Below are positions 26,656 through 35,936 of a DNA stretch of 64,000 bases, piece by piece. Numbering within the stretch: position 1 is the stretch's first letter; each line of letters opens with the position of its first letter. The notes under the pieces were generated by a model. It saw only the letters and a program-made list of their open reading frames with translations. It was not told the DNA's origin and made no database searches. This DNA is from CAZBXE01 sp964496125 (GTDB lineage Bacteria > Chlamydiota > Chlamydiia > Chlamydiales > CAZBXE01). The DNA lies in the NCBI GenBank assembly GCA_964496125.1, contig CAZBXE010000004.1, positions 1 through 64,000 on the forward strand. Reading direction: 5' to 3'. The translations under genes and the position numbers were made by a program.

Positions 26656-28146
26656 ATGCGCATTCTTCTTGTTCTTTTTTTTTCTTTTGCTTTTCCTCTT
26701 TTTGCCACTCTACAAGAGTGTCAGAGACTGCGTGAGATCTTGCCTCTTATTGAGCAAGATACCTTAGTTGTTTTTAACATCAACAACGTGCTAACCCTAG
26801 CCGCGCAAGATGCTGGTTCCACCCCTTGGGCAGAGGAGCAGATTGCCCGGATCATGCAGGAAAAAGGCGTTTCCAAGGCCCACGCTACAAACCTATTTAT
26901 CCCCCCTTGGCATGATGTACTTTTAGCTACAGATGTAAGGCTATATGACCCTGAGGCAGAAGAAATTGTCTCGGATTTGCAGCATAAAGGCATAAAAGTG
27001 ATGGCGCTTACCAACCGCTATATTGAAATGGCATACTGCACTCATAGGCAGCTTAGGTCGGTAGGAATTGACTTTGCGAAAAACGCTCCCTACCCTGAAG
27101 ACTGTGTGATCACAGGGATAGAGAGTCCTGCTAAATATATTGAAGGAATCATCTTTAATGGCCTTATTAACTTTAAGGGGGATTCTTTAGCTGCCTTTAT
27201 CCAGCAGATTCCCTTCAAGCCAAAGAAGGTCATCTACATTGAAGACAAGCCCAAACACTTGGCGCAAGTAGGAGAGAAGATTGCCGCTTTGGGTATTCCT
27301 TTTACGGGGGTCCATTTTGGTGCCTTAAGCGCCGAGAGGCAGTCGTACCGAGGCGAGCTTGCAGCCATTCAGCTGAAATTTCACAAAGACCTTTTGGATG
27401 ATACCTCGGCAGCCTGTATTACCCAAACCGAATTTACGCAGCAACCAGCTGAAAAAAACGGAATGTCCTGCGTGGATTCGATAGAGGCTTTGCGAGAGGA
27501 TCTCGTTCCTGGGGCCCTTGTTGTTACAGAACTTGATCACGTTCTCTGGAACAGTGCAGGGTATATAGGTTCGCGGGATTTTTATGAATCCGCCAAGAAC
27601 GATCTCAAACTTATTGAAAAGATCTATAGAAGGGCAAAGGTCACGTTGATAGAAGAAAGCGCACCCGCTTTTTTTAGAGACTGTCAAGCTGTTGCTATCT
27701 CTTATCGGCCACAATCTCTTTTAGTGCGAACGAAAGAGCAAGCTGCTTCCTTTTCTCTTGAGTTTAATGCCCCTTTGTCTACGGGGATTTTCTGCACGGA
27801 TAAAGAGGAAAGTCCAATTGCAAAATTGGAAAGAGATGTTTCTACGATGGAGAGAAAGCCAACTATGATCCTTGGGGTGGTCTCTTGCCCGGAAGATCTC
27901 TATCGATTACAGGACATGGCAGAGCGTTTACAAATCCATTTTAAGGGATATCTATTCAAAAGGGATAAGGTGCTGATAGATAAGGCCGCAATCGATCTTC
28001 AGCTAGAATGCTTAGATCGCCTTCTTACAAATGAAGAAGCAGCCTATCTCTTCTCTTCCAGTCTAATAAAGTGTATGTTGTCTGCGAACCCTGGGTATCT
28101 TTTCAGGCAGTCAATGACCCCTCTCCAGTGGTTTTCTCCCTTGTAG
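26656..28146 (+). CDS. Exported DUF2608-like (HAD-related) protein
   Basis: A 496-residue protein with a signal peptide (MRILLVLFFSFAFPLFA). Two tandem HAD-like halves can be seen. The first starts with DTLVVFNINNVLTL (about 36-49) and contains IKVMALTNRY and KPKKVIYIEDKPKHLAQVGE; the second starts with GALVVTELDHVLWNSAGYIGS (about 285). This matches the DUF2608 family found in chlamydiae and Legionella. Motif I (DxDxT in active HAD phosphatases) is N-I-N in the first half and E-L-D in the second, so catalysis is doubtful. The gene starts 17 bases after tRNA-Ala without its own visible promoter, and its end overlaps the convergent gene by 103 bases. Confidence 0.75.
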   Translation: MRILLVLFFSFAFPLFATLQECQRLREILPLIEQDTLVVFNINNVLTLAAQDAGSTPWAEEQIARIMQEKGVSKAHATNLFIPPWHDVLLATDVRLYDPEAEEIVSDLQHKGIKVMALTNRYIEMAYCTHRQLRSVGIDFAKNAPYPEDCVITGIESPAKYIEGIIFNGLINFKGDSLAAFIQQIPFKPKKVIYIEDKPKHLAQVGEKIAALGIPFTGVHFGALSAERQSYRGELAAIQLKFHKDLLDDTSAACITQTEFTQQPAEKNGMSCVDSIEALREDLVPGALVVTELDHVLWNSAGYIGSRDFYESAKNDLKLIEKIYRRAKVTLIEESAPAFFRDCQAVAISYRPQSLLVRTKEQAASFSLEFNAPLSTGIFCTDKEESPIAKLERDVSTMERKPTMILGVVSCPEDLYRLQDMAERLQIHFKGYLFKRDKVLIDKAAIDLQLECLDRLLTNEEAAYLFSSSLIKCMLSANPGYLFRQSMTPLQWFSPL

Positions 28147-29087
28147 ATAGAGAAGCCCTTGTCAGGATCAAATATAAACCCAAGACTTTCTGTAGCCTTG
28201 ATATATGTCACCGCATCTGATGAGCCTTCTGATGAGTCTTTAGATAGAGGAATGAAATAACAGCCTGGCTTAAGATGTTTTATTTTTTCTTCCGATTTTT
28301 CCTCAATGCGCATTTTTAAAGGAAAGCCTAGTATTTCAGTGGATGTTGCTTTGATGTCAATTCGCTCTTTCCCTGTCACTTTGACTAGGTCAAAGAGGTG
28401 GTTATAAATGCTTGGAGTTTGGAAAAGAGAGGTAATCGTATTGAACAGACTCTTATTAGGCGTGGCATTAAAGCTTTTGTTGAGAGTTTCGAGAACAAGA
28501 GGAGCTTCATCGCTGCCATTTGTATAGAGCGTGGAGAGAGACCGAAAGATCATTTCGGGGTCTTCTTCCTTTTTGAGAAGATGGAGGTAGAGAGCTGCAA
28601 GCCATAGGCTTTGCCCAAAACGAACCTGAACGTGATCTAAGAAGTGAGCTTCGTTAGCACCGGTAAGGTGGTAGCCTGGGAAAAGAGTGTTTGCTTCATC
28701 TCTATACAAGGTATTTCTTAACTCTGAATGCAGGGTTTGGAAACTTGCAATACCTCTACTCGAGGAAATGAGATGTATGCAGGTGATGACTCGGGTACGA
28801 CCCATGACAGCTTGAAAGATGTGTCGTCCTATAAGGACAAAGATTTGAAGAAACACTCTTCCTGATTCACTTAAGGAACACTGCTTGATCTCTTGGTGGG
28901 CTGCCTTTATGGCGTGAAACCAAATAAGCGCTATCCTTCGTGGGAGAACAGAGGATTCTAGGCCGAAACGAAAAATAAACCCTAAAGGCCCTGGTTTTGT
29001 GTAGCATCTGTTGAGCCAATTTAACGAGGTATCGTAGTTAGCTGCTGCTTTTTTGATATCGAGTATATCGCGCAAATTCGGCACCAT
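28044..29087 (-). CDS. Hypothetical protein, 347 residues
   Basis: I do not recognise this protein. It is probably soluble and helical, without signal peptide, with several aromatic/Leu-rich segments (GFIFRFGLESSVLPRRIALIWFHAIKAAHQ near 35-65, RVFLQIFVLIGRHIFQAVMGRTRVITCIHLI near 80-110). The second half is more polar and ends HFIRLEEKR. Its final 103 bases overlap the 3' end of the convergent DUF2608-like gene, so both C-termini are encoded on opposite strands of the same DNA. It stands alone on the minus strand. Confidence 0.65.
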   Translation of the reverse strand: MVPNLRDILDIKKAAANYDTSLNWLNRCYTKPGPLGFIFRFGLESSVLPRRIALIWFHAIKAAHQEIKQCSLSESGRVFLQIFVLIGRHIFQAVMGRTRVITCIHLISSSRGIASFQTLHSELRNTLYRDEANTLFPGYHLTGANEAHFLDHVQVRFGQSLWLAALYLHLLKKEEDPEMIFRSLSTLYTNGSDEAPLVLETLNKSFNATPNKSLFNTITSLFQTPSIYNHLFDLVKVTGKERIDIKATSTEILGFPLKMRIEEKSEEKIKHLKPGCYFIPLSKDSSEGSSDAVTYIKATESLGFIFDPDKGFSIYKGENHWRGVIDCLKRYPGFADNIHFIRLEEKR

Positions 29088-29164
29088 GGGCTTCGATAGT
29101 AAGGTAAAATTGTTAAGATTGTGTGAAGACTCCCTTAGTTAGGGGAGGTGGCCTTTCCCTTTAG

Positions 29165-29344
29165 TCACATCCAGTTAATAGCAAGGGCTTTTAGGTGTTG
29201 GATGCACAGGCTTTCTATTCCGAGAGCTAGCGCTTTTAGCACCATTTGTTTAGAGGAACTTGTTTCACTCAGCTTCGTCAAGCTGGCAGAGACTTTAACA
29301 AAAATAAGGAATTCATTCAAGTCCCAGTTTCCTTGTATGCGCAA
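29165..29344 (-). CDS. Possible small protein (TTG start) in the gap before dinG
   Basis: The 304-base gap 29088-29391 contains one open frame with protein-like composition: 59 codons from a TTG (29344) to TGA (29165-29167), reading MRIQGNWDLNEFLIFVKVSA, a Ser/Lys segment, then a helical C-terminus ending LKALAINWM. There is no convincing ribosome binding site and no ATG in frame before the middle, so it may be a gene fragment or chance. An opposite-strand frame over the same bases looks less protein-like. Nothing else is visible in the gap. Confidence 0.25.
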   Translation of the reverse strand: MRIQGNWDLNEFLIFVKVSASLTKLSETSSSKQMVLKALALGIESLCIQHLKALAINWM

Positions 29345-29391
29345 CTTTTCATTTCATTTGTGTATAAAGTAATCTCTTTTTCTAATTAATC

Positions 29392-31542
29392 TTAAAAAAA
29401 TTTATGATTCTTGTAGAACTCTTTCATCTTGATAGAGATGTTTTCACCCGTGTCAATAAGGATGTTGTTGCTAGGAAGGCTGCTTAAAAAATGCTTTCCA
29501 TAGTTTCGTGTGATCAGGCGAGAGTCTAGGCAGAGAAAGCAGCCCCGATCTGATTTATGACGGATGAGTCTACCAAACCCTTGCTTAAATTTTAAGGTAG
29601 CAAGAGGGATGGCGTAGTGTTGGAATGGGTTTTTCCCTTCTGCTTGCAGTGCTTCTGCTCTTGCTTCTAAAAGAGGGTCCGTGGGGACGCGAAAGGGAAG
29701 CTTTACGATGATTACACAGCGAAGAGCTTGTCCTACTACATCTACCCCCTCCCAGAAAGAATCAGTTGCAAAAAGGATGCCGTTTTTTGTTTTGCGAAAG
29801 CTCTCTACAATCTCTGCTCTATCTGCATCTCCTTGTTTAAAAAGGGTAAATCGCTCTTTTTCTATCCGTGGTAAAAGTGCAGCATAGCACCTAAGGAGCA
29901 TGCTATAAGAAGTAAAGAGGATAAAAGCGCCGCCTCGACTTGTCCTTAGTGCCATCCATATCTTTTCTACTGCCTCTTGCTCAAAGTTTGGATGGTCCGG
30001 CGCTGGCATATCACTAGGTACCGCAAGAAGTGCTTGCTTTTGGTAGTGGAAGGGAGAAGGGTAGATTTTTTCTATCACAGTACGACTACACTTTTCTGGT
30101 GTAAGGCCCAGTCTTTCCCGCAAAAAACGGAATTTTTTATGAGTCGTCATAGTAGCACTTGTAAGTATGATCGTAGAATACTTAGAAAAAAGAAGCTCTG
30201 CAAGGTGATGGGAAATGTCAAGCTCTGCATCGGTTAGCGTAATATTGTTTGCTGTCACCATTTTTTGCTTTTCCATCCATTTGACTCTTCCTGCCTCAGG
30301 CTTTTCATCCAGTATTTTTGCAAGGTGGCTAGCTGCTTTATCAAGTTTTGTAGAAGCTGCCCGAATTTCGAGGCGGATCCCCTCCGTTTTTTCGATGGCG
30401 TTTTTACTAGGAAGCCTTTCCACTTGTTGATTGAGCAGGTGAATTGTGGAGTGAAACTCTTGTAAAGCTTGGATAAGAAGGGTTGCAGCAGGGATAATCT
30501 CCTCCGTCCAACTAAGGACTTTGGCTACTTGGGGCAATAGCCTCAGTTTGGCCTCCATCTCTTGGTTGACTGTGCCCACAAACCTTTCAAAGGCATCAAA
30601 GGCACTTTTGTGGGCATCGAGAAGCTTTCTTTTTTCTAAGGGGATGGTGAGCGTTAAAAGATGCATAAGTTCGGCAAGGTCTACTTGTGAAAACTCAGGG
30701 TCATGGGCAGCGCATTCTTGTAATCTTTTTCTAAGCGATGTAAGTTTTCCCATTCTTTCGGAGGCAAGGCGTGTGATTGTTTTCAGCAGGTCAAACCGGC
30801 TAGCTTTTGAGGCAAAATACTCTGTTGCTATGTCTTCAATATGGTGGGCCTCATCCAGAATGATTTTTTCGTACGGGGGCAAAAGGGTCCCGTCGTTTGC
30901 TATGTCTGCAAAAAAAAGGTTGTGGTTAGCAATGATGATTTTTGCATTTTCTGCTTCTTTGCGTGCTTTAAAGAAAAAGCACTCTTTGTAAAAGGGACAT
31001 CTTTTCCCATTGCAGGAGTCCGATTCACAACAAACCCTCTCCCACGTTTTCTCCGAAGGGGTAAAGGGAAGATCGGTTTTTGACCCTGAGAGGGCTCCTG
31101 CTTGCCAGGCAACAATTTTTTCAAATTGGTCCTTTTCTTCTTCAGGTAGAGCCGCTAGCTCCATCTCACTATCTTTCAGTTTTCGTTTGCAGAGGTAGTT
31201 GTACATCCCCTTGGCAATCACAACCTTGACGTCGAGGTTTAAGGCTTTTTGAAGTTCTGGTAAGTCTTTATGGAAGAGTTGTTCTTGTAAGTTAATGGTT
31301 CTTGTGGAAATCAGAACCTTCCCTTGGCATTTTGTCGCAAAAAGAAGAGCCGGTATGAGGTAGGCCATGCTCTTGCCCGTTCCTGTCCCTGCCTCGATGA
31401 GTGCAATTTCTCCTTCATTAAAGGCAGAAACTACATCCTGAAGCATTTCCTTTTGCTCTTGTCTAGATTCAAACCCTTTGATCGCAAGGCTTAAAGCCCC
31501 TCCCGGCTCGAGGAGGGAGAGAACTTCTCCTGGCTTAAGCAC
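29392..31542 (-). CDS. dinG: DinG-family ATP-dependent helicase
   Basis: A 716-residue XPD/DinG-type superfamily 2 helicase, acting on R-loops or damaged/recombining DNA. Walker A is ALIEAGTGTGKSMAYLIPALLFA; the iron-sulfur cluster cysteines lie in VCCESDSCNGKRCPFYKECFF; motif II is DEAHH. The C-terminal motor contains ILTSATMTT, GGAFILFTSYSML, FWEGVDVVG and GFGRLIRHKSDRG (motif VI). It begins with GTG one base after the rpoD stop, with GGAAG just upstream, so it is probably co-transcribed with and translated after rpoD. Confidence 0.88.
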   Translation of the reverse strand: MLKPGEVLSLLEPGGALSLAIKGFESRQEQKEMLQDVVSAFNEGEIALIEAGTGTGKSMAYLIPALLFATKCQGKVLISTRTINLQEQLFHKDLPELQKALNLDVKVVIAKGMYNYLCKRKLKDSEMELAALPEEEKDQFEKIVAWQAGALSGSKTDLPFTPSEKTWERVCCESDSCNGKRCPFYKECFFFKARKEAENAKIIIANHNLFFADIANDGTLLPPYEKIILDEAHHIEDIATEYFASKASRFDLLKTITRLASERMGKLTSLRKRLQECAAHDPEFSQVDLAELMHLLTLTIPLEKRKLLDAHKSAFDAFERFVGTVNQEMEAKLRLLPQVAKVLSWTEEIIPAATLLIQALQEFHSTIHLLNQQVERLPSKNAIEKTEGIRLEIRAASTKLDKAASHLAKILDEKPEAGRVKWMEKQKMVTANNITLTDAELDISHHLAELLFSKYSTIILTSATMTTHKKFRFLRERLGLTPEKCSRTVIEKIYPSPFHYQKQALLAVPSDMPAPDHPNFEQEAVEKIWMALRTSRGGAFILFTSYSMLLRCYAALLPRIEKERFTLFKQGDADRAEIVESFRKTKNGILFATDSFWEGVDVVGQALRCVIIVKLPFRVPTDPLLEARAEALQAEGKNPFQHYAIPLATLKFKQGFGRLIRHKSDRGCFLCLDSRLITRNYGKHFLSSLPSNNILIDTGENISIKMKEFYKNHKFF

Positions 31543-31543
31543 T

Positions 31544-33211
31544 CTATTCTTCCGATTCTAGAAGGTCGAGAAATGCTCTTAGTTGTTTAGACCGTGTGGG
31601 GTGGCGCATTTTACGAAGTGCTTTTGCCTCGATTTGGCGGATGCGTTCCCTTGTCACATTGAATTCGACACCTACTTCTTCAAGCGTTTTGGGTTTGCCA
31701 TCTTGGAGACCAAATCTCTGGATGAGCACCTTGCGCTCTCTATCGGTGAGAGTTTCAAGCACCTCATGCATTTTATCCTTAAGGATAGAATACCCTGTCG
31801 CTTCGGCAGGAGAGTCAACCGCTGTATCTTCCAAGAAGTCCCCAAATTGGCTCTCCCCGCCATCTCCCACCTCTGCTTGGAGGGAGATGGGGTGTTGGGC
31901 AATTTTATAAATTTCACGAACGCGCTCGGGTGTGATTCCAAGTTCTTGTGCTAGCTCCTCTGGTGTTGGCTCACGACCTGTTTCCATCATGAGCTTTTTT
32001 GCTCCTCTCAGCACCTTGTTGATCGTTTCGATCATATGGACGGGGATACGGATGGTACGCGCCTGATCAGCAATTGCCCTTGTGACCGCTTGCCTAATCC
32101 ACCAGGTAGCATAGGTTGAGAATTTATAGCCGCGTCGGTATTCAAACTTTTCAACAGCCTTCATCAGGCCCATATTGCCTTCTTGGATCAAGTCGAGGAA
32201 GGAAAGGCCCCTATTCGTGTATTTTTTTGCAATCGAGATCACAAGGCGCAGGTTTGACTCTACCATCTCTCTTTTGGCTTCTTGGCTCTTATCCATCCAG
32301 CGTTGCAGCATGCGGACGTCCTTTTTAAAGTCATCCAGGCTCCTGCCAGCAGCAAGTTCTTTCTTGCGCAGCTTTCTTTCAGCGGCTTTCAGTTTGGCCA
32401 AAGCAAACTTGTTGCGTTCTGCTCTTGGCTGCAGCTCTCGGATCTCTTTTTCTAGCTCTAAAAAGCGATCGTAAGAGCGTAGAATGAGTTCGCCGAAGTC
32501 TTCAATGATATTATGACGGAAGTGAAATTGACGAAGATATGCCTGGGTGCGGATGCGGCATTTTTCCAAGTCCTCGCTGAGCTTTACTTCGGAACCTTTC
32601 TTTTTCTTGGGATCGGCAAGCTGGTTGAGCAGATCCTCTAAGATTACATCTTCTTCTTGCAGAAGGCCACAGAGCTTGGGGAGTAGGTGCAAGAATGCCT
32701 GCTTGTTCGTTATTTCTTTTTCAGTGATCGACTTGTCAAATCTTTCCTTTCCAGAAGTGAGATATTGAGAAATAGAAATAGCCTCATGTACGCAGTAGCG
32801 AAAGCGCATGATGATCCTTTCCAGCTGTACCTGCGCCTTTTCGATCCGTTTGGAGATTTCCACCTCTTCTTCACGAGTCAAGAGGGGAACGGAGCCCATT
32901 TCCTTGAGGTACATCCGCACCGGGTCATCAGGTGTGCCTTCCGATCTTTTTGGAAGACCTTCCAGCTCCTTGGCTTCTTTCTTTCTCTCCTTTTGTCTCT
33001 CCACCTCTGACTGGTTTAAAACCTGAATATCCATTCCGCTCAAAAAGATCAGAATTTGGTCGATCTGGTCGGGTGAGTCAAGACTCATCGGGAGAATTTC
33101 GTTGATCTCCTCATATGTAATGTAGCCCTGATCTTTGGCAACGGCGATGAGTTCGTCAATTTTTTGCTGTTGTTGGTCGGTGAATGTGTTATTCTGATTC
33201 GTCTTGCTCAT
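31544..33211 (-). CDS. rpoD: RNA polymerase primary sigma factor (sigma-66)
   Basis: A 555-residue sigma-70 family protein. Region 1.1 (about 1-90), region 1.2 with DPVRMYLKEMGSVPLLTREEEVEISKRIE, then regions 2.1-2.4 (NLRLVISIAKKYTNRGLSFLDLIQEGNMGLMKAVEKFEYRRGYKFSTYATWWIRQAVTRAIADQARTIRIPVHM in pieces), region 3 and region 4 with the helix-turn-helix TLEEVGVEFNVTRERIRQIEAKALRKMRH. It is shorter than E. coli RpoD (613) because the non-conserved region is reduced, as in chlamydial sigma-66. A strong AGGAAGG precedes the ATG. Promoters in this window fit TTGNNN-17-TANNNT, consistent with this sigma factor. Confidence 0.96.
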   Translation of the reverse strand: MSKTNQNNTFTDQQQQKIDELIAVAKDQGYITYEEINEILPMSLDSPDQIDQILIFLSGMDIQVLNQSEVERQKERKKEAKELEGLPKRSEGTPDDPVRMYLKEMGSVPLLTREEEVEISKRIEKAQVQLERIIMRFRYCVHEAISISQYLTSGKERFDKSITEKEITNKQAFLHLLPKLCGLLQEEDVILEDLLNQLADPKKKKGSEVKLSEDLEKCRIRTQAYLRQFHFRHNIIEDFGELILRSYDRFLELEKEIRELQPRAERNKFALAKLKAAERKLRKKELAAGRSLDDFKKDVRMLQRWMDKSQEAKREMVESNLRLVISIAKKYTNRGLSFLDLIQEGNMGLMKAVEKFEYRRGYKFSTYATWWIRQAVTRAIADQARTIRIPVHMIETINKVLRGAKKLMMETGREPTPEELAQELGITPERVREIYKIAQHPISLQAEVGDGGESQFGDFLEDTAVDSPAEATGYSILKDKMHEVLETLTDRERKVLIQRFGLQDGKPKTLEEVGVEFNVTRERIRQIEAKALRKMRHPTRSKQLRAFLDLLESEE

Positions 33212-33357
33212 GCCTTCCTTGGAATGGGTTTTATGGGGGAAAAATTAGCCACGAGTAAAGTTTGTAAATTAGTAGATAATACGTCAATCAAAAAGAGCAG
33301 AATTTTAATGAAAATTGCTGTTTTTGTCATCGGTAAAGTCACAAAACGGAGAGTCTT

Positions 33358-34227
33358 ATGCAACTTTTAGCTCACGATGAATGGGGACAGCCCGTGGCTG
33401 TGACGCAGGCTTATCGGCAAAAAGACTATTTTTGCATGGAATGTAGAGGCACGCTCAGGGTGCGAGGCGGTGACTTTACATGCATGCACTATTTCCACGT
33501 GGAGGCTCCCAAGACTTGTAAGCTTCATAATAAATCTTTGACGCATCTCGAAGTGCAAAAGCAGCTGCGGCGTCTCTTACCAAGAGGGGAAACGCAAATG
33601 GAGCATCGCTTCCCCACACTATCCCGGATTGCGGACCTTGTTTGGCTACCTCAAAAAATTGTCTTCGAAATACAGTGCTCTTTCATTGCAGCAAGTGAGG
33701 TAGAGAGTAGAAATCATGATTATAAAAGAGAGGGATACACTGTAGTATGGATTTTACATGACGAGCGATTCAACACCTTCCGCCACTCAGGCGCCGAGTT
33801 TGCACTTATCTCCGCCCCGCACTATTTTACCAATATCACCTGCAAAAAAGGGGGGATATTCTACGATCAATTTGACGTCTGCCAGGACGGGATACGGAAG
33901 GAGAAGCTCTCTCCCCTACAGATTGATCCTCGCAAGCTTAAGAAGATGGAAAGGTTGAGTTCATCGTCTTGTCCCTCTTACATCGAGCAAAGGGTGGCCT
34001 CCTGGCCCATTTTTTTTGAGGGGGATTTGGTAGACCTCTGGAAAAAAGAGGCAAATTCTCTCTTTCGATCTGCCTATTTTGAAGAGGTATTGAAGCTAGA
34101 AGCTAAATATCCAAAACCTGCGCCCGAGAGGAAGCTCCTCACCGGGCTAAAAAGGTTTTGGAATCGCACTCTTAGAAATCTCTATCACGAGATTTTGCAA
34201 ATCTTTTTGGGGCTTCATTCGGGTTGA
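33358..34227 (+). CDS. CoiA-like competence/nuclease-fold protein
   Basis: A 289-residue CoiA-family protein. An N-terminal Cys/His region looks like a zinc-binding module (FCMECRGTLRVRGG then FTCMHYFHVEAPKTCKLHNKSLTH). It is followed by a PD-(D/E)xK-type nuclease core ISRIADLVWLPQKIVFEIQCSFI (Asp, then E-I-Q) near 89-112. CoiA is expressed during competence in Gram-positives and promotes recombination of incoming DNA. Chlamydiae recombine and carry com genes, so a DNA-uptake role is plausible but inferred. GGAGAG lies seven bases before the ATG. The 3' end overlaps the convergent DEAD helicase by 56 bases. Confidence 0.75.
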   Translation: MQLLAHDEWGQPVAVTQAYRQKDYFCMECRGTLRVRGGDFTCMHYFHVEAPKTCKLHNKSLTHLEVQKQLRRLLPRGETQMEHRFPTLSRIADLVWLPQKIVFEIQCSFIAASEVESRNHDYKREGYTVVWILHDERFNTFRHSGAEFALISAPHYFTNITCKKGGIFYDQFDVCQDGIRKEKLSPLQIDPRKLKKMERLSSSSCPSYIEQRVASWPIFFEGDLVDLWKKEANSLFRSAYFEEVLKLEAKYPKPAPERKLLTGLKRFWNRTLRNLYHEILQIFLGLHSG

Positions 34228-35836
34228 AGCCTGACCTTGTCTTAAAGGTTTTTCTCCCCTCTTCTTGCCTCTCTCTTGGAAAAGGTTTTCCAAAAGTTTT
34301 TCTCCCTTCAAAACGGCTTGTCTTCTCTCTCTCGTGGAAAGGTTTTTCTTGACGGGGGCTAAAGGAACCTTTATTAAAGGAAGATGGCTCCCTTTCCTTA
34401 TTTCGGAAAGGGGAAAAAGGGCGTTTTTCCCTTTTTTGAAAAGGAGCTTCCGATTCTCGGAAGGAGTCGAAGACTTTTCCTCTCGGTTTCTTGTCGCTGA
34501 AGGTTTCTTCACTGAGAGCTGCTTCGTTAAAGGATGAGTCGTGTTGTGGCCTTTGGAAAGGCCTTCTTTCTTCACGGAAGGGTTTAAAACTGCGTCCTTC
34601 CCCCTGCGAAGAGCGTTTAAAACGACCTTGCTGACCACCTCTCGGAGCGCCTCGGCCTTGTCTGCGTTCATTGCCTCGACTGCCTTTCGTTTCGGAGAAA
34701 TGACACTCCATTCCTGGTATCGTGAACTGTTCTACTTTTTGGCCAGTATAAGCTTCAATCTTTTTCAGTGTGCCGATATCCTTTTGCGTAACAAACGTGA
34801 TCGAAGAGCCTTTCTTGCCAGCACGCCCTGTTCTTCCGATTCTATGTACATAGTCTTCTACGTTAGTTGGCAAGTCGAAGTTTACAACGTGCGTGATCGA
34901 GGAGATATCGATACCGCGTGCAGCTACATCCGTTGCGACGAGGACCCGTACTCGTTCCTGCCTGAGCCTTGCCACGACCTTGTTTCGCTTACTCTGGTTC
35001 ATGTCACCATGTAAGGCCACGGCATTGTGCCCAGATTCGTTTAACTTGTCCGTCAGCTCTTCGGCATATGATTTTGTGGCGGTGAATACAATCACTTGGC
35101 TCATCTCTTCGTCTTCCAAGAGGGCGTTTAAAAGGTCATTTTTGCCGCTTAGGTTTTGTGCGTAATGGAATTTCTGCTCAATGTTTTCGTTTGTGCCCTT
35201 CTCTTCTTCTACTTTAATTTGCTTTGGATTTTTCAGAAGACCAGAAGATAGTTTAAGAATGCTTCCCTTCAGTGTGGCAGAAAAAAGAAGAGTTTGCCTC
35301 TCTTCGGGCAGCTGGGAGGAGATATCTTTGACAGCATCGATAAAGCCCATATCAAGCATTCTGTCAGCTTCGTCTAAAATGAAAATTTCAATTTGTGAAA
35401 GGTCAATCTTCCCTTGCTCCATATGGTCCATGAGGCGACCGGGTGTGGCTACGAGGAGGTCGTAGGGCTTTGCAAGCTTTCTTTTTTGGACGGGATAAGG
35501 CTCACCACCATAGATGCATATCGTTTTAATTCTTGGTAGATGCTTGCTGTACTTAGCTGCTTGTGAGGCAACTTGCATCGCCAGCTCTCTTGTTGGTGCT
35601 AAGATAAGCGCTCTTGGTCCGTGCCATTTTTCTTTAGTTCGGGCGGCAAGGAGATTTAAAGTAGGGAGAATGAATGCTGCCGTTTTTCCTGTTCCAGTTT
35701 GCGCAGAGGCTTGAAGATCTCGCCCTTCTAAAATGTGGGGAATCGCTTCGTCTTGGATAGGGGTGGGATGGTTGTAGCCTGACTCTTCAACTGCTCTCAG
35801 GAGTTCCGGTTGAAGATTAAATTTTTTGAATGCCAT
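34172..35836 (-). CDS. DEAD-box ATP-dependent RNA helicase
   Basis: A 554-residue helicase of the RhlE/DeaD type that remodels RNA, probably in ribosome assembly or RNA decay. Motifs: Q-motif GYNHPTPIQDEAIP, I AQTGTGKT, Ia APTRELAMQ, Ib TPGRLMDHM, II DEADRMLDMGF, III SATL, V ATDVAARGIDI, VI HRIGRTGRAGKKG. Residues about 385-554 are a long basic low-complexity tail with repeated Arg/Gly/Phe/Pro segments (RRQGRGAPRGGQQGRFKRSSQ; repeated PFR, FRE, EKPF), probably an RNA-binding or condensate-forming extension. It is a single-gene unit on the minus strand with its tail overlapping the CoiA-like gene. Confidence 0.9.
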   Translation of the reverse strand: MAFKKFNLQPELLRAVEESGYNHPTPIQDEAIPHILEGRDLQASAQTGTGKTAAFILPTLNLLAARTKEKWHGPRALILAPTRELAMQVASQAAKYSKHLPRIKTICIYGGEPYPVQKRKLAKPYDLLVATPGRLMDHMEQGKIDLSQIEIFILDEADRMLDMGFIDAVKDISSQLPEERQTLLFSATLKGSILKLSSGLLKNPKQIKVEEEKGTNENIEQKFHYAQNLSGKNDLLNALLEDEEMSQVIVFTATKSYAEELTDKLNESGHNAVALHGDMNQSKRNKVVARLRQERVRVLVATDVAARGIDISSITHVVNFDLPTNVEDYVHRIGRTGRAGKKGSSITFVTQKDIGTLKKIEAYTGQKVEQFTIPGMECHFSETKGSRGNERRQGRGAPRGGQQGRFKRSSQGEGRSFKPFREERRPFQRPQHDSSFNEAALSEETFSDKKPRGKVFDSFRESEAPFQKREKRPFSPFRNKEREPSSFNKGSFSPRQEKPFHEREKTSRFEGRKTFGKPFPRERQEEGRKTFKTRSGFNPNEAPKRFAKSRDRDF

Positions 35837-35936
35837 GATTTCTCTTTGGGTGTTATGGAAAATGTCCTAATTCAAAAATTCTATCACAAAGTTTTATATT
35901 AAAGCTAATTATTTTTCGTGTTGTTTGATTCTAGGT

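Noticed and set aside
30521..30991. Plus-strand open frame of 156 codons opposite dinG
   Set aside because: Serine-rich shadow of the DinG coding strand without a start signal.
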